Shown here: positions 54,189-63,277 of the stretch, piece after piece
Position numbering within the stretch: the stretch's first letter is position 1
Layout of the letters: each line of letters starts with the position of its first letter
Source of the DNA: Hyphomicrobiales bacterium
GTDB taxonomy: Bacteria > Pseudomonadota > Alphaproteobacteria > Rhizobiales > JACESI01
DNA length: 64,000 nt
Direction of reading: 5' to 3'
Assembly (NCBI GenBank): GCA_013911885.1
Contig: JACESI010000002.1
Coordinates: 1 to 64,000, forward strand
The notes under the pieces: model-generated
Told to the model about the DNA's origin: nothing
The model's input: the letters and a program-made list of their open reading frames with translations, nothing else
Database searches by the model: none
Program-made: the position numbers and the translations under genes

Positions 54189-55274
54189 ATGACAAGCTGG
54201 TATGCGATCCGCGCCCGGGGAACAGGTGCGGAAGTGGCAATCTATGACGAAATTGGCGCCTTTGGGGTTTCGGCGAAGGGGTTCCTTGCCGAACTCGGCG
54301 CACTGCCTGACGGGACGCCGGTCGATCTGCGGCTGAACAGCCCCGGTGGGTCAGTCTTCGATGCAGTGGCGATCTACAATGCGCTGAAGCGGCACGCGGG
54401 CACGGTCACGGTCTGGATCGACGGTATTGCCGCCTCGGCCGCGTCCTATGTCGCGATGGCGGGTGACGAGATCGTCATGCCGGAAAACGCGTTCCTGATG
54501 ATCCACGACCCGTCGGGGTTGGCAATGGGCACGGCGGGCGACATGCGCGCCATGGCCGAAGCGCTCGACAAGATCGCGGGCAGCCTCGTCCGGGGATATG
54601 CCGCCAAATCCGGCAAACCCGATGACGAGATCGCAGCGCTGATGGCGGCCGAGACCTGGTTCGATGCGGCCGATGCGGTGGCGGCGGGCTTCGCGGATCG
54701 ATTGGCGGACCCTGTGAGGATGGCTGCACGGTTCGACATCGGTCGGTTCCGCAACGCGCCGCCCGACCTCGTCGAGGCCGTGGATGGCACTGGCAAGGAG
54801 GATGTTCCGACCGATGCGGAGGGCGTTCCGGCCGAAGTCAATCCAGAGACAAGCATCAACATGCACCAAGAAATCGACAGTATCTTGGACGGCGATGTCG
54901 AATCTGCCGACGGCACTGGAGAGGCGGACAGCGACGAAGCGCCGGAAGGGCATGGCGTCACCGACGATATCCCCAGCCCTTCGGATCCGGCCCCGGCTCC
55001 GGATGGCGCACCGCCCGATCCCGCCGCGATCCGCGCCGAGGCGATCACCCATGCCCGCGCTGTCGTCGATCTCTGCCGCCTTGCAGGCCAGCCGCAGATG
55101 GCCGGGCGGTTCCTCGAACAGGACGCGAGTCTCGACGAGGTGCGCATGGCCCTTCTGGCGGCAAAAGCCGAGGCCGAACCCGAGATCGCCGCCCATCACC
55201 CGCAACCTGGCCGGACCACGACAGCCCGTCCCTGGGGCGAGATCGTCGCCCGCACCTTCAAGCTGAAAGGATAA
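54189..55274 (+). CDS. Head maturation protease, ClpP-like (gpC type)
   Basis: 361 aa. The first 200 residues are a ClpP fold: VDLRLNSPGGSVFDAVAIYN, the nucleophile serine in DGIAASAASYVAMAG and the histidine in FLMIHDPSG. After residue 230 comes a long acidic and Pro-rich linker (DEAPEGHGVTDDIPSPSDPA), then a helical segment that may act as scaffold, as in lambda C/Nu3. It trims head proteins in capsid maturation. Confidence 0.9.
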   Translation: MTSWYAIRARGTGAEVAIYDEIGAFGVSAKGFLAELGALPDGTPVDLRLNSPGGSVFDAVAIYNALKRHAGTVTVWIDGIAASAASYVAMAGDEIVMPENAFLMIHDPSGLAMGTAGDMRAMAEALDKIAGSLVRGYAAKSGKPDDEIAALMAAETWFDAADAVAAGFADRLADPVRMAARFDIGRFRNAPPDLVEAVDGTGKEDVPTDAEGVPAEVNPETSINMHQEIDSILDGDVESADGTGEADSDEAPEGHGVTDDIPSPSDPAPAPDGAPPDPAAIRAEAITHARAVVDLCRLAGQPQMAGRFLEQDASLDEVRMALLAAKAEAEPEIAAHHPQPGRTTTARPWGEIVARTFKLKG

Positions 55275-55278
55275 CCAC

Positions 55279-55656
55279 GTGACCACGTTCACCGAGACCA
55301 CCCATCCCGGAGGCTTCCTCGTCTGGGAAGCCTTCCGCGACTACACCCGCGAAACCATCACCGTCGCCACAGGAACAGCGTTTGCCACACTCGATCCGGG
55401 TACCGTGCTGGGCAAGATCACCGCGTCCGGCAAATACGCCGCCCATGATCCCGCCGCCGTCGACGGTACAGAAACCGCGGTGGCGGTGCTCTGGGGCAAG
55501 GCCGACGCCACAGGCGGCGACGTGCCCGCCGTCGCGTTGGTCCGTGGCCCCGCCATCGTCAATCGCCACGATCTCGTTTTTGCGGGGACCCCCAGCGAGG
55601 GCGAGATCACCGCCGCCCATGCCGCACTGCTGGCGGTCGGCATTCTCGTCCGCTGA
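55279..55656 (+). CDS. Head decoration protein (gpD-like)
   Basis: 125 aa with a GTG start behind AAGGA. The core (TVATGTAFATLDPGTVLGKI, ALVRGPAIVNRHDLVF) matches lambda D-type decoration proteins, which trimerise on the capsid surface. It sits between the protease and the major capsid gene, as in lambda. Confidence 0.9.
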   Translation: MTTFTETTHPGGFLVWEAFRDYTRETITVATGTAFATLDPGTVLGKITASGKYAAHDPAAVDGTETAVAVLWGKADATGGDVPAVALVRGPAIVNRHDLVFAGTPSEGEITAAHAALLAVGILVR

Positions 55657-55681
55657 TCAAACCCTCAAAGGAGGCATTCCC

Positions 55682-56695
55682 ATGACCACCATGGATATCT
55701 TCGAAGGCGATGCCTTCACCATCATCGAGCTTACCCGCGCGCTGGAAAACATCCCCTTCAAGCCCGCGATCCTGTCGGGCGCCAGCCTGTTCTCACCGCG
55801 CGGCGTGCGCTCGCGCACCGTCGTGATCGAGAGCCGGGACGGCACGCTGTCGCTGATCCCATTCTCCGAACGCGGCTCGGCAGCCGAGCAACAGGTTCCC
55901 GAACGTCGCGACATGCGCGCCTTTGTCTGCCGCCAGTTCAAGAAGCAGGACGTGCTCTGGGCGTCTGAAATCCAGGGCATTCGTGACTTCGGCTCGGAAA
56001 GTGCCACCCAGCAGGTGCAAAGCGAGGTCGCCCGAAAGCTTGGCCGTCTGCGCCAGGATGCGGAGGCGACATTCGAATATCACCTGCTGAACGGCATTCA
56101 GGGGATCGTGAAGGATCCCAAGGACAGCGCCACGGTGATCAACTACTTCACCGAGTTTGGTATCACGCCCGCCACCGAGATCGATTTCGATCTCGACAAT
56201 GCGACACCCGGCTCCGGGGCGCTGCGCAAACGCTGTCAGGCGCTGATCGAAAGCGTGGAAGACAGCATGGGCGGGCTCGCCGCCGGGGCCGTGCAGGTCC
56301 GCGCCGAATGCGGGTCGGCCTTCTTCGCCGATCTCATTGCGCACAAGGAGGTGCGCGAGACCTATCTCAACACCGCCGCTGCTGCTGATCTGCGCGGCCG
56401 GGTTGCCGACGAGGTCAGCTTTGGTGGCATTACCTTCCGTCGCTACCGAGGTGGGGCGGGCTTCGGTGTGCCGACCGACAAGGCCTTCTTCTATCCCGAA
56501 GGAGTGGAGGGGTTGTTCGAGATCTACCATGCGCCCGCCGACACGTTCGAAACGGTCAATACTCTGGGCCTGCCGCTTTACGCGCGTACGATCCCCGATC
56601 GGGACCGTGACGAATGGGTCCGGCTTGAGATCGAAAGCAATCCTCTGCCGATCTGCACCCGGCCGCAGGTTCTGCGCTCAGCACGGCGGACGTAA
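55682..56695 (+). CDS. Major capsid protein (gpE-like)
   Basis: 337 aa from the ATG at 55682 after an AAAGGAGG site. HK97-fold family E strings: MDIFEGDAFTIIELTRALEN, FVCRQFKKQDVLWASEIQGI and VPTDKAFFYPEGVEGLFEIY. It builds the prohead shell. The stop overlaps the next ATG by one base. Confidence 0.94.
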   Translation: MTTMDIFEGDAFTIIELTRALENIPFKPAILSGASLFSPRGVRSRTVVIESRDGTLSLIPFSERGSAAEQQVPERRDMRAFVCRQFKKQDVLWASEIQGIRDFGSESATQQVQSEVARKLGRLRQDAEATFEYHLLNGIQGIVKDPKDSATVINYFTEFGITPATEIDFDLDNATPGSGALRKRCQALIESVEDSMGGLAAGAVQVRAECGSAFFADLIAHKEVRETYLNTAAAADLRGRVADEVSFGGITFRRYRGGAGFGVPTDKAFFYPEGVEGLFEIYHAPADTFETVNTLGLPLYARTIPDRDRDEWVRLEIESNPLPICTRPQVLRSARRT

Positions 56696-57006
56696 TGTCT
56701 GCCTTTGCGGCCGCCGTCGACTTGCTCTTCGCCGACCCGAACATCGGGCGAGAGGCGATCTACACCTCCGACGGCGGCGCGCCCATGCTGGTGCGCGTCG
56801 TCTCGCGGCAGGCTGATGCGATCACCGACTTCGGCGACGCACGGCTTTGGTCGGAAACGACCCGGATTGACCTGCGTATCGCTGAGGTTCCGACGCCGCG
56901 TCCGGGCGACCGCTTGGAAATGGACGGTGACGCCTTCCTCATTCAGGGTGAGCCCGTCCGCGACCGCGAGCGGCTGGTCTGGACCGTCGATCTGAGGCCC
57001 GCGTGA
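56695..57006 (+). CDS. Head-tail connector protein
   Basis: 103 aa, mostly beta. Starts MSAFAAAVDLLFADPNIGRE and ends with DRERLVWTVDLRPA, the pattern of gpFII-type or head-tail joining proteins. The position after the capsid gene supports this. The stop overlaps the next GTG start (GTGA). Confidence 0.78.
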   Translation: MSAFAAAVDLLFADPNIGREAIYTSDGGAPMLVRVVSRQADAITDFGDARLWSETTRIDLRIAEVPTPRPGDRLEMDGDAFLIQGEPVRDRERLVWTVDLRPA

Positions 57007-57632
57007 GACTGAAGCTCGACATAGATCCGGACATCGTGGCCATGATGGCAGCCGAGGTCGCGGCGGGCGAACGGGCGGTTACAGCGGCCATGCGCGAAGC
57101 CGGGAACGGGCTCAAGACTGCCTGGCGCGCTCAAATCACCGGCGTGGGATTAGGGCGAAGGCTCTCCAACTCGATCCGCAACCAGAACTTCCCGCGGTCG
57201 GGTGAAAGCCTTGATGCGGCAGCGCTGGTCTGGTCCAAGGCCCCGGTGATCGTCGGCGCTCACGATACCGGCCCATTGATCCGCTCGAAGGACGGCTTCT
57301 GGCTGGCGATCCCGCTGCCCGCCGCCGGTAAATCCAGGCGTGGCGGGCGGATCACCCCCGGCGAATGGGAAAGGCGGCGCGGGCTGCGGTTGCGGTTCGT
57401 CTATCGCCGAACGGGTCCGAGCCTGCTTGTGGCGGAGGGACGGCTGAATACGAGAGGTCAGGCGGTGATGTCGCGCTCAAAGACCGGGCGCGGCAAGGTC
57501 ACCGTGCCCATCTTCCTGCTGGTGCCGCAGGTCAAGTTGCCGAAGCGACTTGATCTCTCGCGGGATGCAGACCGGGCGTTGGACAGCGTGCCGGGGCTGA
57601 TCGTGGCGAACTGGGTGGATCAGCGGCTTTAA
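57003..57632 (+). CDS. DUF6441-like tail completion protein
   Basis: 209 aa with a GTG start at 57003. Sequence such as LKTAWRAQITGVGLGRRLSN and LRFVYRRTGPSLLVAEGRLN resembles DUF6441/gpZ-type minor tail proteins. It joins tail to head by position. Its last bases overlap the end of the inserted nuclease-like gene on the other strand. Confidence 0.75.
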   Translation: MRLKLDIDPDIVAMMAAEVAAGERAVTAAMREAGNGLKTAWRAQITGVGLGRRLSNSIRNQNFPRSGESLDAAALVWSKAPVIVGAHDTGPLIRSKDGFWLAIPLPAAGKSRRGGRITPGEWERRRGLRLRFVYRRTGPSLLVAEGRLNTRGQAVMSRSKTGRGKVTVPIFLLVPQVKLPKRLDLSRDADRALDSVPGLIVANWVDQRL

Positions 57633-58177
57633 CACAACCCTTGCATCACAGATTCGCATTTCGCCCGAATGTTTTTTGCACCAGCAACTGACGACCAATC
57701 AGCCCAGCTAATGTGGGCCAACCCGGATGCTTGCCTCTTCTTCTCGTAAAGTTCCTGAGCGACAAGCTTGTGCAGCATGACCGCGTCGTAGAGGGCATAA
57801 TTGCGGTCCCATCGTATAGCCGCGAACCACTGCGCCTTGTCGAGATTGTGCTGCTTTAGCGAAACGCGGGGATATGGGCCATCGGTGCCGAGGATCCGCG
57901 ATTTGACCTCAATGAGACCAAATTGCGGAGAGCGAACATCTGATCCGCGATTGTTGCCACCAATCACCTCGCCGCCCGTTGCGATCGCAACCAGGATTTC
58001 AGCTAAGATTTCGTGGCTGATCTTGTCATAGCGGGCCATGCATTTCGCCGTCCGAAGAATGTTCCAGATCTCTCGCGCGTCTTCTGCCGCATGATTTTGT
58101 TTTTCTGACAAAAGACGATCTCCAATACTCTCGGTTGAAACGTTGAATAGGCGGAGAGCGAAGAGCTCGCAACGCAT
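57629..58177 (-). CDS. Inserted (moron) gene with PD-(D/E)XK nuclease motif
   Basis: 182 aa, transcribed against the tail operon between the tail completion and tail terminator genes, and visibly less GC-rich than both. The segment NNRGSDVRSPQFGLIEVKSR carries D80, E90 and K92, with the spacing D-x9-E-V-K of PD-(D/E)XK enzymes. E58/E60 in an upstream helix could be the extra metal ligand. The rest (SLKQHNLDKAQWFAAIRWDR) fits the core fold. Possibly a restriction or anti-phage nuclease; target unknown. No methylase partner is next to it. Confidence 0.72.
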   Translation of the reverse strand: MRCELFALRLFNVSTESIGDRLLSEKQNHAAEDAREIWNILRTAKCMARYDKISHEILAEILVAIATGGEVIGGNNRGSDVRSPQFGLIEVKSRILGTDGPYPRVSLKQHNLDKAQWFAAIRWDRNYALYDAVMLHKLVAQELYEKKRQASGLAHISWADWSSVAGAKNIRAKCESVMQGLC

Positions 58178-58194
58178 CTCTAAGAGTTTTCCGC

Positions 58195-58614
58195 ATGCCC
58201 ACTCCCCGCGAAACCATCCTCACCGCGCTGCATGCGCGGCTCTCGGCGCTGACCGCCACCGCCCTGCGCGGTGAGGTGCTGCCCGAACGCATCCCGGCTG
58301 ATGGCCTGCTGATCCTGCGCGATGGCGAACCTGGCGAGCCCGAGGTGACGCTGTCGCCACTGCGCTACCATTACCAGCACCGGGCCGAGATCGAAGCGGT
58401 CGTGCAGGGCATCGACCGTGACGCAGCCTTCGATACGCTGACCGCTAGCATTGGGGCAGCAATTGCGGCCGACCGGACGCTGGGCGGCCTCTGCGACTGG
58501 GTCGAGGCGGAAGCACCGCGACCGGTCGATCTGCCGGTCGAGGGTGCGGCGAGCCTGAAGGTTGCCGTGATTTCGGTTGTCCTGCACTATTCCACGGCCG
58601 ACCAACTGGCCTGA
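58195..58614 (+). CDS. Tail terminator-like protein
   Basis: 139 aa. The start PTPRETILTALHARLSALTA and the beta core GDGEP-like RDGEPGEPEVTLSPLRYHYQ match gpU-type terminators in siphovirus prophages of alphaproteobacteria, some of which are misannotated. It caps the growing tail tube. The ATG is 17 bp from the divergent nuclease-like gene. Confidence 0.75.
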   Translation: MPTPRETILTALHARLSALTATALRGEVLPERIPADGLLILRDGEPGEPEVTLSPLRYHYQHRAEIEAVVQGIDRDAAFDTLTASIGAAIAADRTLGGLCDWVEAEAPRPVDLPVEGAASLKVAVISVVLHYSTADQLA

Positions 58615-58638
58615 TCCCGACAATCCGAGGAGAACACA

Positions 58639-59577
58639 ATGGCACGAGCCCAAGGGGCGCGGGCGCAGATGGCGCTTGCGTTCGAAACAACCTATGGAAC
58701 GCCCCCCGTGGGCGGCTTCACGAAGATGCCCTTCGCCAGCACCTCGCTGGGGGCGGAGCAGCCGCTGCTCAATTCCGAACTTCTGGGCTACGGCCGTGAT
58801 CCGCTGGCACCGATCAAGGATGCAGTGACGGCCGATGGCGACGTCGTGGTGCCGCTCGATGCGGAGGCCTTCGGATTTTGGCTGAAGGCAGCCTTTGGCG
58901 GTCCAATTACGACCGGCACTGGCCCTTGGACGCACGAGTTCCAGTCGGGCGCTTGGACGCTGCCCAGCATGTCGATCGAGACGGGTATGCCGGAAGTGCC
59001 GCGCTACGCGATGTATTCCGGCTGCGTCCTCGACCAGATCAATTGGCAGATGCAGCGATCTGGCCTGCTGACCGCGACGGCCCGTCTGGTGGCGCAGGGC
59101 GAGACCGTGGGCACGACGACGAATGCAGGCACACCCGCCGCTCTCGAATTGCAGCGCTTCGGCCATTTCAATGGGGCGATCACCCGCAACGGCTCCGCCC
59201 TCGGCAACGTCGTCTCGGCCGACATCACCTACGCCAACAACCTCGACCGCATCGAGACCATCCGCTCGGACGGTCGCATCGACGGGGCAGACCCGTCAAT
59301 CGCTGCGCTGACTGGCTCCATCGAGGTCCGTTTCGCCGACCAGACGCTGGTGACACAGGCGATCAATGGCGATCCCTGCGAGCTCGAGTTTGCCTATGTG
59401 CTGCCCTCTGGCGAGAGCTTCACGTTCACCGTGCACGCCGTCTATCTGCCGCGCCCGCGGATCGAGATTTCCGGGCCTCAGGGCGTGCAGGCGACCTTCG
59501 ACTGGCAGGCCGCGCGCGACAGCACGCTCGGGCGGATGTGCACGGCGACCCTGATCAATGACATTGAGGTATACTGA
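58639..59577 (+). CDS. Phage tail tube protein
   Basis: 312 aa. N-terminal RAQGARAQMALAFETTYGTP, then VVPLDAEAFGFWLKAAFGGP and a C-terminal Ig-like part (IEISGPQGVQATFDWQAARD). The family is the major tail tube protein of lambda-like and related siphoviruses. GAGGAG precedes the ATG; the stop overlaps the next ATG by one base. Confidence 0.88.
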   Translation: MARAQGARAQMALAFETTYGTPPVGGFTKMPFASTSLGAEQPLLNSELLGYGRDPLAPIKDAVTADGDVVVPLDAEAFGFWLKAAFGGPITTGTGPWTHEFQSGAWTLPSMSIETGMPEVPRYAMYSGCVLDQINWQMQRSGLLTATARLVAQGETVGTTTNAGTPAALELQRFGHFNGAITRNGSALGNVVSADITYANNLDRIETIRSDGRIDGADPSIAALTGSIEVRFADQTLVTQAINGDPCELEFAYVLPSGESFTFTVHAVYLPRPRIEISGPQGVQATFDWQAARDSTLGRMCTATLINDIEVY

Positions 59578-60014
59578 TGCTGACGCTCAACCTGACAAAT
59601 ACGCCGCACTGGCATGACCTTGCGCCCGGCGTGCGGGTCCAATTGCGTCCGCTGACGACAGCACTGATGGTTGCGACGCGCAGCGACACCGCTGTGGAGG
59701 CGGTCCCTGAGACCGCATCTGACGAAGAACGCGCCGTTGCATTCGCCAAGGCGCTGGCGCGGCGGGCCGTGCTTACATGGGAGGGTATCGGTGATGCTGA
59801 TGGCAACGCAATCGAGCCGAACCCTGAGGCCATCGACGCGCTTCTCGACATCTGGCCGATATTTGAGGCCTTTCAACTGACCTATGTCTCCAAAGGCTTG
59901 CTGCTGGAACAGGAAAAAAACGTCTCCGCGTCCTTGCCGAATGGTCCTTCGGCGGGGGCGAGCGCTACTGCGAAGCCTGCGCGCAAGCCTGCCCGGACTG
60001 CCCGGCGCGGCTGA
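59577..60014 (+). CDS. Tail assembly chaperone, short form (gpG-like)
   Basis: 145 aa if translated without frameshift. The N-terminal 110 residues look folded (WHDLAPGVRVQLRPLTTALM, ALLDIWPIFEAFQLTYVSKG). After the slippery site the zero-frame tail is low-complexity (ASATAKPARKPARTARRG). It lies between tail tube and tape measure, where lambda G and GT are encoded. Confidence 0.82.
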   Translation: MLTLNLTNTPHWHDLAPGVRVQLRPLTTALMVATRSDTAVEAVPETASDEERAVAFAKALARRAVLTWEGIGDADGNAIEPNPEAIDALLDIWPIFEAFQLTYVSKGLLLEQEKNVSASLPNGPSAGASATAKPARKPARTARRG

Positions 60015-60241
60015 ACCGTCCGGAAACACCGGAGGGCTGGCTGGTCTGGGATCTCGTCGGCCGGCTCGGTGGCCAGCTCCGGGTTCTGCCCGGCGCGGTG
60101 ATCGGCTGGGACATGTCGGCCGCGCTGGCGCTCGGCGACGCGCTCGGCGTGCCGCCACTCGCCATGGCCGAACTGCTGCCCGTCATCGAAGCGGTGATGG
60201 TGGCCAAGCTCAACGAACAGATGGAACGCCACGATGGCTGA
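59577..60241 (+). CDS. Tail assembly chaperone, long frameshift product (gpGT-like)
   Basis: A -1 frameshift at A AAA AAC (59915-59921) joins the first 115 codons to an open frame that begins CGT at 59921 and ends TGA at 60239-60241, a total of 221 aa. The downstream part reads RLRVLAEWSFGGGERYCEAC, then a second C-x-x-C (ACPDC), a Trp-rich block (GWLVWDLVGRLGGQL) and a helical end. It has no start codon near its beginning and no stop, which fits frameshifting rather than a separate gene. The stop overlaps the tape measure ATG by eight bases. Confidence 0.8.
59915..59921 (+). promoter_or_regulatory. Slippery heptamer A AAA AAC for programmed -1 frameshift
   Basis: In the zero frame the codons are GAA AAA AAC, giving the classical X XXY YYZ arrangement. 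Slippage by one base lets ribosomes enter the downstream frame. I did not model a stimulatory RNA structure. Confidence 0.82.
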
Positions 60242-62651
60242 AAAGCGTGTGTCCGTCCGCCTCGCCGCGGTCGGCGGCCGACAAGTGCGCGCCGAACTGG
60301 AAGGTGTTGGCGAGGCTGGGGCGCGCGGCTTTGGACGGCTGAGCCGGGAGATGGAGGCGGCGAACGCCCGGCTGGCGGCGTTCTCGCGACGTGTCGCGGT
60401 GGCTGCCGCCGCCGCAGTGGCCGCCGCCGCTGCTGCTGGCGTGGCGATGGTCCGGTCCGGGCTGCAGACAGTCGATGCACAGGCCAAGCTGGCGCAATCG
60501 CTCGGCACGACGGTCGCTTCGATCCAGACCCTCGAGCGTGCTGGCGAACTGGCCGGTGTCTCCATGTCCGGGATCGAACAGGCGACCAAGGATCTGACGC
60601 GAAGGCTCAGCCAGGCGGCCGCCGGGACTGGTCCCGCTGCCGATGCGCTGGATCGACTCGGACTCTCGGCCACCGACCTGATCGCTCTGCCACTGGACCA
60701 GCGCGTTGGCGCGATCAACGCGGCAATCGAAAGTTTCGTGCCCGCCGCGGAACGCGCCGCTGTAGCGGGCCAGCTTTTCGGCGAGGAAGGCTCCATCGCC
60801 ATGTCGCGGATCGACACCGCGACGCTGCGTCAGGCAACCGAGGATGTTCTGGCCTTTGGTGTGGTCGTCGCTGAACAGGACGCCGACCAGATCGAGCGCA
60901 CCAATGACGCGATCTCCCGGCTTGGCCTGATCTGGCGCGGGCTGTCGAACCAACTGGCCGTCGCTGCGGCCCCTGCGCTGGAAGCGGTCGCCAACGCGAT
61001 GGCGGCGGTCGCCAGCCGCACCGGGCCGCTGGGTACCGCGATCCGTGGGCTCTTCGACAATATCGGCCGCCTGACCACCTATGCCGCCACGTTTGTGGCT
61101 TTTCTTGCAGGGCGTTGGGTCGCCGGGATGGCGGCCGCAGCGCTCTCCGTGCGCGGGCTCGCCACCGCGCTGGTCTTGCTGCGCGGCGCACTGATCCGCA
61201 CCGGCATCGGGGCGTTGATCGTTGGCGCAGGCGAGCTTGTGTACCAGTTCACCCGCCTTGTGTCGGGAGCTGGCGGGTTTGGCGAGGCAATGTCGCTCCT
61301 GAAGGACCTTGCGGTAGAAGTCTGGGAGCGGATCAAGATGGGGGCTGCTGCAGCGGGCGCGGCCGCCTCGGCGATGTTCTTCGACCTGAAAGCTGATGCA
61401 GCATCTGGCATGCAGAGCGCCTTCGAGAGCGTGGTGGCTTTTGGCAACATGGCCGCGAACACGTTTGAGGGGGCCTATGAGGCGATCAAGGCGATCTGGG
61501 GACTGCTGCCGGCGGCTATCGGCGATCTGGTGTTTCAGGCGGCGAACAGCCTGATCGACGGCGTTGAGGCAATGCTGAACGGCGTTGTTTCCCGGATCAA
61601 CACGTTCATCGGCGGGATCAACCAGGGGCTGGAGGCGCTTGGGTCCGAGCGGCGCATCTCGATCATCCCCGATCTCGAGCTGGGCCAGATCGAGAACCGC
61701 TTTGAGGGCGCAGCGAGCGCCGCGACCACAGCCGCACAGACTGCCTTCGACCGCGCTTTCGAGGACAACCCGCTTTCCGCACCCGACCTTGGACTCACCG
61801 AGGCGGCCAACACCGCACTTGCAACAGCCAACACCTATCGCGGGGCTGCACGCGACCTGGCCGAGGGCGCGCGTGCGCCACTCGCAAGCTGGCAGGCCCT
61901 GCGTGACGCGGTACAGGGCAGCAATGAGGGTGGCATAGACGCGCTGACCGAAGCGACCGGCGCGGCGGACCGTCTGGAGACCGCCCTTGGCGCTGCCGGA
62001 CGGGCGGCCACTGGTGCCGGAACTGCGGCCGGGGCTGCTGCCGCTGCCGCCGAACCCGACACCGAAGCCGCCGTCACCGGCTGGCAGGCGGTCACCGCAG
62101 CGCTCAGCGACTATGCCAGCAAGGCGCGCGAAATTGGTGGGGACATCGGTCAGAGCCTCGTCAGCGCATTTCAGTCCGCTGAAAACGCAGTCGGCAATTT
62201 CGTGAAGACCGGCAAGCTGGATTTCCGCGATCTGGTCACCTCACTGCTGGCCGATCTCGCCAAGCTAGCGGCGCGTCGGTTCATCCTCGGGCCGATCGCA
62301 AATGCGCTGTCCGGCGCGCTTGGCGGCGCGGGCGGGATCTTCGCGAACATCCTGCATGCGGGCGGCATGGTTGGAGACTCTGCGCCAGGCCGGATGGTCC
62401 CGGCGATGGCCTTCGCGGCGGCACCCCGGATGCATTCCGGCGGCATTGCCGGTCTGAGGCATGACGAAGTCCCTGCGATCCTGCAGCGCGGTGAGCGGGT
62501 GCTGTCTCGCCGCGAAGCACAGAGCTACGGCACGGGCGGCGGGGTCAACGTCACCATCATGGCGCGTGACGCCGAGAGCTTCCGCCAGTCCCGCACGCAG
62601 GTCGCGGCCGACATCGCCCGCGCCGTCTCGCTCGGGCGGAGGGGCATGTGA
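60234..62651 (+). CDS. Tail tape measure protein
   Basis: 805 aa. The N-terminus (EKRVSVRLAAVGGRQVRAEL) leads to long Ala-rich coiled-coil stretches, with hydrophobic segments near residues 280-330 (VAFLAGRWVAGMAAAALSVR). The C-terminal part has the conserved VTSLLADLAKLAARRFILGP and the late GEVPAILQRGERVLSRRE-like HDEVPAILQRGERVLSRREA. It sets tail length and escorts DNA into the host. Its length predicts a medium-size tail. Confidence 0.92.
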   Translation: MAEKRVSVRLAAVGGRQVRAELEGVGEAGARGFGRLSREMEAANARLAAFSRRVAVAAAAAVAAAAAAGVAMVRSGLQTVDAQAKLAQSLGTTVASIQTLERAGELAGVSMSGIEQATKDLTRRLSQAAAGTGPAADALDRLGLSATDLIALPLDQRVGAINAAIESFVPAAERAAVAGQLFGEEGSIAMSRIDTATLRQATEDVLAFGVVVAEQDADQIERTNDAISRLGLIWRGLSNQLAVAAAPALEAVANAMAAVASRTGPLGTAIRGLFDNIGRLTTYAATFVAFLAGRWVAGMAAAALSVRGLATALVLLRGALIRTGIGALIVGAGELVYQFTRLVSGAGGFGEAMSLLKDLAVEVWERIKMGAAAAGAAASAMFFDLKADAASGMQSAFESVVAFGNMAANTFEGAYEAIKAIWGLLPAAIGDLVFQAANSLIDGVEAMLNGVVSRINTFIGGINQGLEALGSERRISIIPDLELGQIENRFEGAASAATTAAQTAFDRAFEDNPLSAPDLGLTEAANTALATANTYRGAARDLAEGARAPLASWQALRDAVQGSNEGGIDALTEATGAADRLETALGAAGRAATGAGTAAGAAAAAAEPDTEAAVTGWQAVTAALSDYASKAREIGGDIGQSLVSAFQSAENAVGNFVKTGKLDFRDLVTSLLADLAKLAARRFILGPIANALSGALGGAGGIFANILHAGGMVGDSAPGRMVPAMAFAAAPRMHSGGIAGLRHDEVPAILQRGERVLSRREAQSYGTGGGVNVTIMARDAESFRQSRTQVAADIARAVSLGRRGM

Positions 62652-63277
62652 TGGCGTTTCACGAGGTCCGGTTTCCCGACAACATCAGCCGGGGCGCGCG
62701 GGGCGGGCCCGAAAGGCGCACCCAGATCGTCGAGCTCGCCTCGGGCGACGAGGAGCGCAACGCCAGTTGGGCCAACTCGCGCCGCCGCTACGATGTCGCC
62801 TACGGCATCCGCCGCGCCGACGATCTGGCGGCAGTGGTCGCCTTCTTCGAGGCGCGGAACGGTCGCCTGCACGGCTTCCGGTTCAAGGACTGGGGCGACC
62901 ACAAGTCCTGCTTGCCCTCGGGCACGCCGTCGCCCACCGATCAGTCGATCGGCACCGGCGACGGCACCGCCACTGCGTTCCAGCTGGTGAAGCGCTACGC
63001 ATCCGGCGCGCAATCCTGGACGCGCGCCATTGCCAAACCGGTGGCGGGCAGCGTGCGCATCGCGCTCGGCGGGGTCGAACAGCCCTCCGGCTGGTCGGTC
63101 GACACCACGACCGGCCTCGTTACTTTCAGCGCCGCGCCGGGTTCGGGCGTCGCGATCACCGCAGGGTTCGAGTTCGACGTGCCGGTCCGCTTCGACACCG
63201 ATGCGCTCGACGTCACGCTCGACCTCGAGCGGCTCGGCTCGATCACCTCCATTCCGTTGCTGGAACTCCGTCGATGA
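62651..63277 (+). CDS. DUF2460 tail protein (distal tail, GTA gp12-like)
   Basis: 208 aa from the ATG at 62651, which overlaps the tape measure stop by one base. Typical strings: MAFHEVRFPDNISRGARGGP, DVAYGIRRADDLAAVVAFFE and HGFRFKDWGDHKS. In gene transfer agents and related siphoviruses this is the distal tail protein that connects tube and baseplate. The stop overlaps the next ATG (ATGA). Confidence 0.9.
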   Translation: MAFHEVRFPDNISRGARGGPERRTQIVELASGDEERNASWANSRRRYDVAYGIRRADDLAAVVAFFEARNGRLHGFRFKDWGDHKSCLPSGTPSPTDQSIGTGDGTATAFQLVKRYASGAQSWTRAIAKPVAGSVRIALGGVEQPSGWSVDTTTGLVTFSAAPGSGVAITAGFEFDVPVRFDTDALDVTLDLERLGSITSIPLLELRR

